From Lyngbya sp. HA4199-MV5 (GTDB taxonomy: Bacteria > Cyanobacteriota > Cyanobacteriia > Leptolyngbyales > Leptolyngbyaceae), in contig JAHHHL010000037.1 of assembly GCA_019359375.1 (NCBI GenBank), forward strand, positions 1 through 64,000: a stretch of DNA of 64,000 bases. Reading direction: 5' to 3'. The notes beneath the pieces were generated by a model. That model had not been told where the DNA came from. It searched no databases and saw only the letters and a program-made list of their open reading frames with translations. This document shows positions 61,059 to 64,000 of the stretch, one piece after another. The position numbers and the translations under genes were made by a program. The first letter of the stretch is position 1, and each line of letters starts with the position of its first letter.

Positions 61059-62741
61059 CTACAGAACCTCCAGAGAGAGTATAGTCTGGTCGTCTTCTTG
61101 AATTGTATTGTGCGATCGAATCCGCGAAAGCAGGTGGTTGAGGTCAAGGGGGGCATGTTCTTGCATCAGCATCTGCCATAAGCCAGCCTGTTGCAGCATA
61201 GAAGTCACGGTTTGCGGAGTCTTCACGTTGCCGTTGTGAGCGGTAGCCACCGTCGCTTCGGTAATGCCATCGCTGGTCAGGAGCATAACTTCACCTGAAT
61301 TGAGTTCCACGCTACCGGAGGCTGCCTTCCAGATGGGTAGAATGCCCAACGGCACACCCCGCACTTTGAGGTAATGGGGTTCCACAGCCGATGTGCCCTG
61401 TGCCGCCACCTGTGCCGCTACCTTACGACTAGACCACACCAGGGGGTAGATATGCCCTGCATTGGCATAGACCAGTTGCCGCGTTGACGGGCTATAGCGT
61501 GCCAGCACCATTGTGATAAAGCAGTTTGTACTCACTAAATCTTCAGAAAGGCTCCGGTTCAGGTTCTGCATGACAAGATGCGGCTCTGGGGGCGATTCTT
61601 GAGACAATTCTCGCCGTAGGACGGAAATCGCGCTTGCCATGAACAGTGCAGCAGGTACGCCCTTGCCAGAAACATCGCCCACCGCTAGCCAAATGTCGCC
61701 TTGAGGGTGGGCATAGACCTCAAAAAAGTCGCCACCCACTTCCCGCGCCGGAAAGCAGCACGCCTGCACTTTCATGCCATCGAGATCGGGAAGGCTTTGG
61801 CGCAGCAGGTTGCCCTGAATTTGACGGGCAACGGCGAGTTCTGCCCGCATTTGTTCTGCCTGCTCCTGGGTGCGCTGGTAGAGTTTTGCCTGCGAGAGGG
61901 CAAGGGCAGCTTGATCGGCGACTCCTTGAATGAGTTCAATGTCTTCGGGCGACCAGGGTGCGTCGATCGCCCCCCGATACAGCGACAGCACCGCCAGAAA
62001 CTCCTGCTGGTAGAGCAGGGGTACAACCAACTGAGATTCTTTTTCTGTTGAGCTTTGGGTGACTTGAAGCTGTCGGGTTTGCAATGCGGCTTGCAGAAGC
62101 GCATCATCAGGGCTATGGGCGGTTTCTGCTCCCTGACTGCGGCTTTGATAGACCAGGGCTTGGGACTCCAGGCGATCGTCCACTACAGGACGTAACACGC
62201 TCCGACTGGCGACAAACGTTTGTCCCAACGTCTCAGCAATGGTTTGCAGCATATTGCTGTAGTCCAGCGATTCCCGGATTGCCGTGGTCATGGTGTTAAA
62301 CAGCGACTCGCGCCGCAGTGCCCGTCGCAATTCGTTCGTGCGTTGCTTCAGCACATGGTACGTTTCTGCCGCCTGCCGCACGACCCCTTTCAGTTGATCA
62401 GGGTTCCAGGGTTTGGTGATGTATTTGAACACCTTACCTGCATTAATTGCTTCGACCAAATCTTCCACATCGGTATACCCCGTAAGCACAATCCGAATCG
62501 TGTCGGGGTAGCGATCGACCGTTTTGCTTAAAAATTCTGTTCCCAACATTTCGGGCATCCGCTGGTCTGAAATGATGATCGCCATTTCTCCCTGCTGCTC
62601 TAGAATTTGCAGCGCCTCGATCGCACTATCGGCTTTAATCACCTCAAAGTCGCGGCGAAACGTGCGATAGAGCAGATCCAGGTTGTCGGGTTCATCATCC
62701 ACAACCATTAATTTGAGCTTTGTACCCATTCCTTGAGCCAT
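61059..62741 (-). CDS. Receiver-GAF-PP2C phosphatase (RsbU-like)
   Basis: 560 aa from ATG 62741 (MAQGMGTKLKLMVVDDEP); MGTKL is a nearby alternative. Receiver domain (1-130) with VVDDEPD and phospho-Asp in IIISDQRMP, Lys in ITKPWNP; coiled coil; GAF (~160-300); PP2C/SpoIIE phosphatase (~325-555) with REVGGDFFEV, VGDVSGKGVPAALFMA and TSDGITEA. It should dephosphorylate a STAS-domain protein, opposing the kinase next to it. Confidence 0.93.
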   Translation of the reverse strand: MAQGMGTKLKLMVVDDEPDNLDLLYRTFRRDFEVIKADSAIEALQILEQQGEMAIIISDQRMPEMLGTEFLSKTVDRYPDTIRIVLTGYTDVEDLVEAINAGKVFKYITKPWNPDQLKGVVRQAAETYHVLKQRTNELRRALRRESLFNTMTTAIRESLDYSNMLQTIAETLGQTFVASRSVLRPVVDDRLESQALVYQSRSQGAETAHSPDDALLQAALQTRQLQVTQSSTEKESQLVVPLLYQQEFLAVLSLYRGAIDAPWSPEDIELIQGVADQAALALSQAKLYQRTQEQAEQMRAELAVARQIQGNLLRQSLPDLDGMKVQACCFPAREVGGDFFEVYAHPQGDIWLAVGDVSGKGVPAALFMASAISVLRRELSQESPPEPHLVMQNLNRSLSEDLVSTNCFITMVLARYSPSTRQLVYANAGHIYPLVWSSRKVAAQVAAQGTSAVEPHYLKVRGVPLGILPIWKAASGSVELNSGEVMLLTSDGITEATVATAHNGNVKTPQTVTSMLQQAGLWQMLMQEHAPLDLNHLLSRIRSHNTIQEDDQTILSLEVL

Positions 62742-62825
62742 GCCAATACTCCATGTTAAGCACAAGGGTGCCCGATCGCTGAACTCCAGCCACCATTCCT
62801 CTTTCTAAAAGCTAAAGTACCCTAT

Positions 62826-62865
62826 ACGGTTTGAGCTTGAACAAGACGGTTTGAGCTTGGATAAG
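62826..62865. promoter_or_regulatory. Tandem 20-bp direct repeat upstream of the phosphatase gene
   Basis: Two adjacent copies of ACGGTTTGAGCTTGRAYAAG (two differences), 85 bp before the start of the RsbU-like gene. May be a regulator-binding pair. Confidence 0.4.
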
Positions 62866-62995
62866 ACAGCGATTACTGAAAAGTGACGATCGAACACTCC
62901 CAACCACCAGTCGTTAGCAACCTTGAACATCCACAGATACCCTCAGTAAGGTCGGCGTGCATCGGGTTGTTGAACTGCGCTCACATCGGCTCATG

Positions 62996-63487
62996 CTATT
63001 TCTTCTGCATCGCAAGCTCCAGTTCTCGGAGCTTGCCATCCAGATCCGGCATTCCTTCGGTACCAAAATGAGCAGTGTAGGACGTTGCTTGCTCAGGAGT
63101 CATGAGTTCAATCAGGAAGGTGCCCTCCACCCATACTTTCGTGAAATTAAAGAAGCCTGCGCTTGCAGGCAGACAGCCCCAGCCTTGCTCGTTGGCAATT
63201 GTCTCGATCTGCGAAGTGGATCGAGGTGTTTGAATGAGGATATGGGTACTACTTTGATCGCGCATGAGATCATCGACACTCTTCACACCACCTCTTTCCT
63301 TGTCTTGGACGTGTCCCCAAGGAAGAACTTCCAGAAGCGTTCCAAAGGCATCGCCGAGGCAGACGAACCAAGATCCGGTCGGAAAGGGAGGGCATGGTGC
63401 CATCAGGGCAGTGCAATCGAGGAGCTTGGCAACACCCTTCGCAACAATTTCCGGTTGACGCGCACTGAATGAGATATGGTGCAACAT
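62996..63487 (-). CDS. VOC-superfamily (glyoxalase-like) protein
   Basis: 163 aa. One betaalphabetabetabeta-like unit pair is suggested by LHHISFSARQPEIVAKGVAKLL, SWFVCLGDAFGTLLEVLPWG, STHILIQTPRS and KVWVEGTFLIELMTPEQ. His 3/4, Glu in LLEVLP, His in STHIL and Glu in LIELMT could be metal ligands. Substrate unknown. Stands alone. Confidence 0.72.
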   Translation of the reverse strand: MLHHISFSARQPEIVAKGVAKLLDCTALMAPCPPFPTGSWFVCLGDAFGTLLEVLPWGHVQDKERGGVKSVDDLMRDQSSTHILIQTPRSTSQIETIANEQGWGCLPASAGFFNFTKVWVEGTFLIELMTPEQATSYTAHFGTEGMPDLDGKLRELELAMQKK

Positions 63488-63685
63488 AAAGAATCTTTCC
63501 GTAAGTTGTATCTGATGAGCAATTCTAGTGGTTAGCGTTATCCAACATCACGGTGCAAGGTCGTTTGCTGAATTCTTGAAGCCCAAAGATGGCATAACCA
63601 GCATTCAACGGGTAGCTCAAACCCTGACAGATGATTGTGAAACAACAATCTTGCTGCGATCGTTTACCTGTCTACTACACGACTG

Positions 63686-64000
63686 TTATGGGTCACGACG
63701 AAACTGATATGCCTCTGCCTTTGCACCCCAGACTTGTTTGCCAGCCGCATCAAAGCCTTGATCCCAGGTGTTCATCCCGTCAGGTTGCAGCACGATGTGG
63801 TTTTTAATTCTGACTGCACCACGCACATTAGCTGGGCAACCATCAGCGGGTGTATTGCCAACGTAGTTGTTACCAGAAGGGCGCAGAAAGACGTTGCACA
63901 CGACGCTACCAATGTCTTGAGCGTTCACCGCACGATCGTTCGCGGCTTTGTTGCAGAAGTTTACCCAGGCAGCAGGCTTGGCAGGTTTGAAGGAGCGCGA
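63686..64000 (-). CDS. CpeT/CpcT-type bilin lyase, C-terminal part (cut by window edge)
   Basis: 105 codons are seen (104 aa and the stop); the open frame runs off the right edge, so the start lies outside. The sequence NVFLRPSGNNYVGNTPADGC, NHIVLQPDGMNTWDQGF and GKQVWGAKAEAYQFRR matches the C-terminal half of CpcT/CpeT, which attach phycobilins to phycobiliprotein Cys residues (the usual DRGFD...VWGS..GP.F.. pattern is recognisable). Which bilin and subunit cannot be told from this part. Confidence 0.75.
   Translation of the reverse strand, partial: SRSFKPAKPAAWVNFCNKAANDRAVNAQDIGSVVCNVFLRPSGNNYVGNTPADGCPANVRGAVRIKNHIVLQPDGMNTWDQGFDAAGKQVWGAKAEAYQFRRDP

Overview
This 64 kb window comes from a cyanobacterium. 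HIP1 octamers (GCGATCGC) recur through most genes. Several families found mainly in cyanobacteria are present: a fused PyrF-PyrE, DUF1802, DUF3082 and DUF3172 proteins, a probable NdhP, a DevBCA-type exporter, and the C-terminal end of a CpeT/CpcT-type bilin lyase at the right edge. Heptamer repeats of the short tandemly repeated repetitive (STRR) type fill many gaps. No rRNA, tRNA, CRISPR array or complete insertion sequence was seen.

Layout. 0.3-4.0 kb: an EAL protein followed by a GAF-PAS-PAS-GAF-GGDEF protein (c-di-GMP breakdown and synthesis). 4.1-5.9 kb: a small membrane protein and pyrFE. 6.2-16.9 kb: an eleven-gene, one-direction cluster that I could not match to any described system. 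It holds four proteins with a common N-terminal signature (three of them also share a long Arg/Ala-rich C-terminal domain), a HExxH metallopeptidase, three larger proteins of unknown family, one small ORF, a DUF4438 protein and a LuxR-type regulator. 16.9-22 kb: a MITE-like element that supplies the stop codon of moaE, a YdcF-like protein, an ArsR-ClpN fusion, a MntA-HepT toxin-antitoxin pair, and pyrB carrying an in-frame repeat insertion. 22-25.8 kb: an AT-rich Eco57I-like restriction-modification gene split by a frameshift. 25.9-39.6 kb: mgtE, a GerMN-like lipoprotein, a 3-methyladenine DNA glycosylase, probable ndhP, a beta-CASP-type metallohydrolase, a solute-binding lipoprotein, csaB, a GT22 glycosyltransferase, purM-rsmA and dnaA. 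39.8-48.9 kb: a lipoprotein, an ABC-2 permease, a Uma2 protein, devBCA with a divergent NarL-type two-component pair, and a DUF3172 protein. 49-64 kb: an AMIN-domain envelope protein, DUF1802, a 2OG-Fe(II) dioxygenase, a TMEM14 protein, a GNAT acetyltransferase, Uma2, larE, a Tat-exported aldo/keto reductase, DUF3082, ispE, an RsbU/RsbW-like pair, a VOC protein and the partial lyase.

How parts work together. The 6.2-16.9 kb cluster has short gaps (2-84 bp) and good ribosome sites before several genes, so it probably makes one transcript. My working idea is a set of charge-segregated, leader-bearing proteins handled by a dedicated metallopeptidase and unknown partner proteins; this is inference. 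Other functional units are the EAL/GGDEF pair, MntA-HepT, DevBCA with its neighbouring kinase/regulator, purM-rsmA, and the RsbU/RsbW pair. STRR heptamers have entered coding sequence at least twice (pyrB, metallohydrolase) and form the 3' end of a third gene (the DNA glycosylase).
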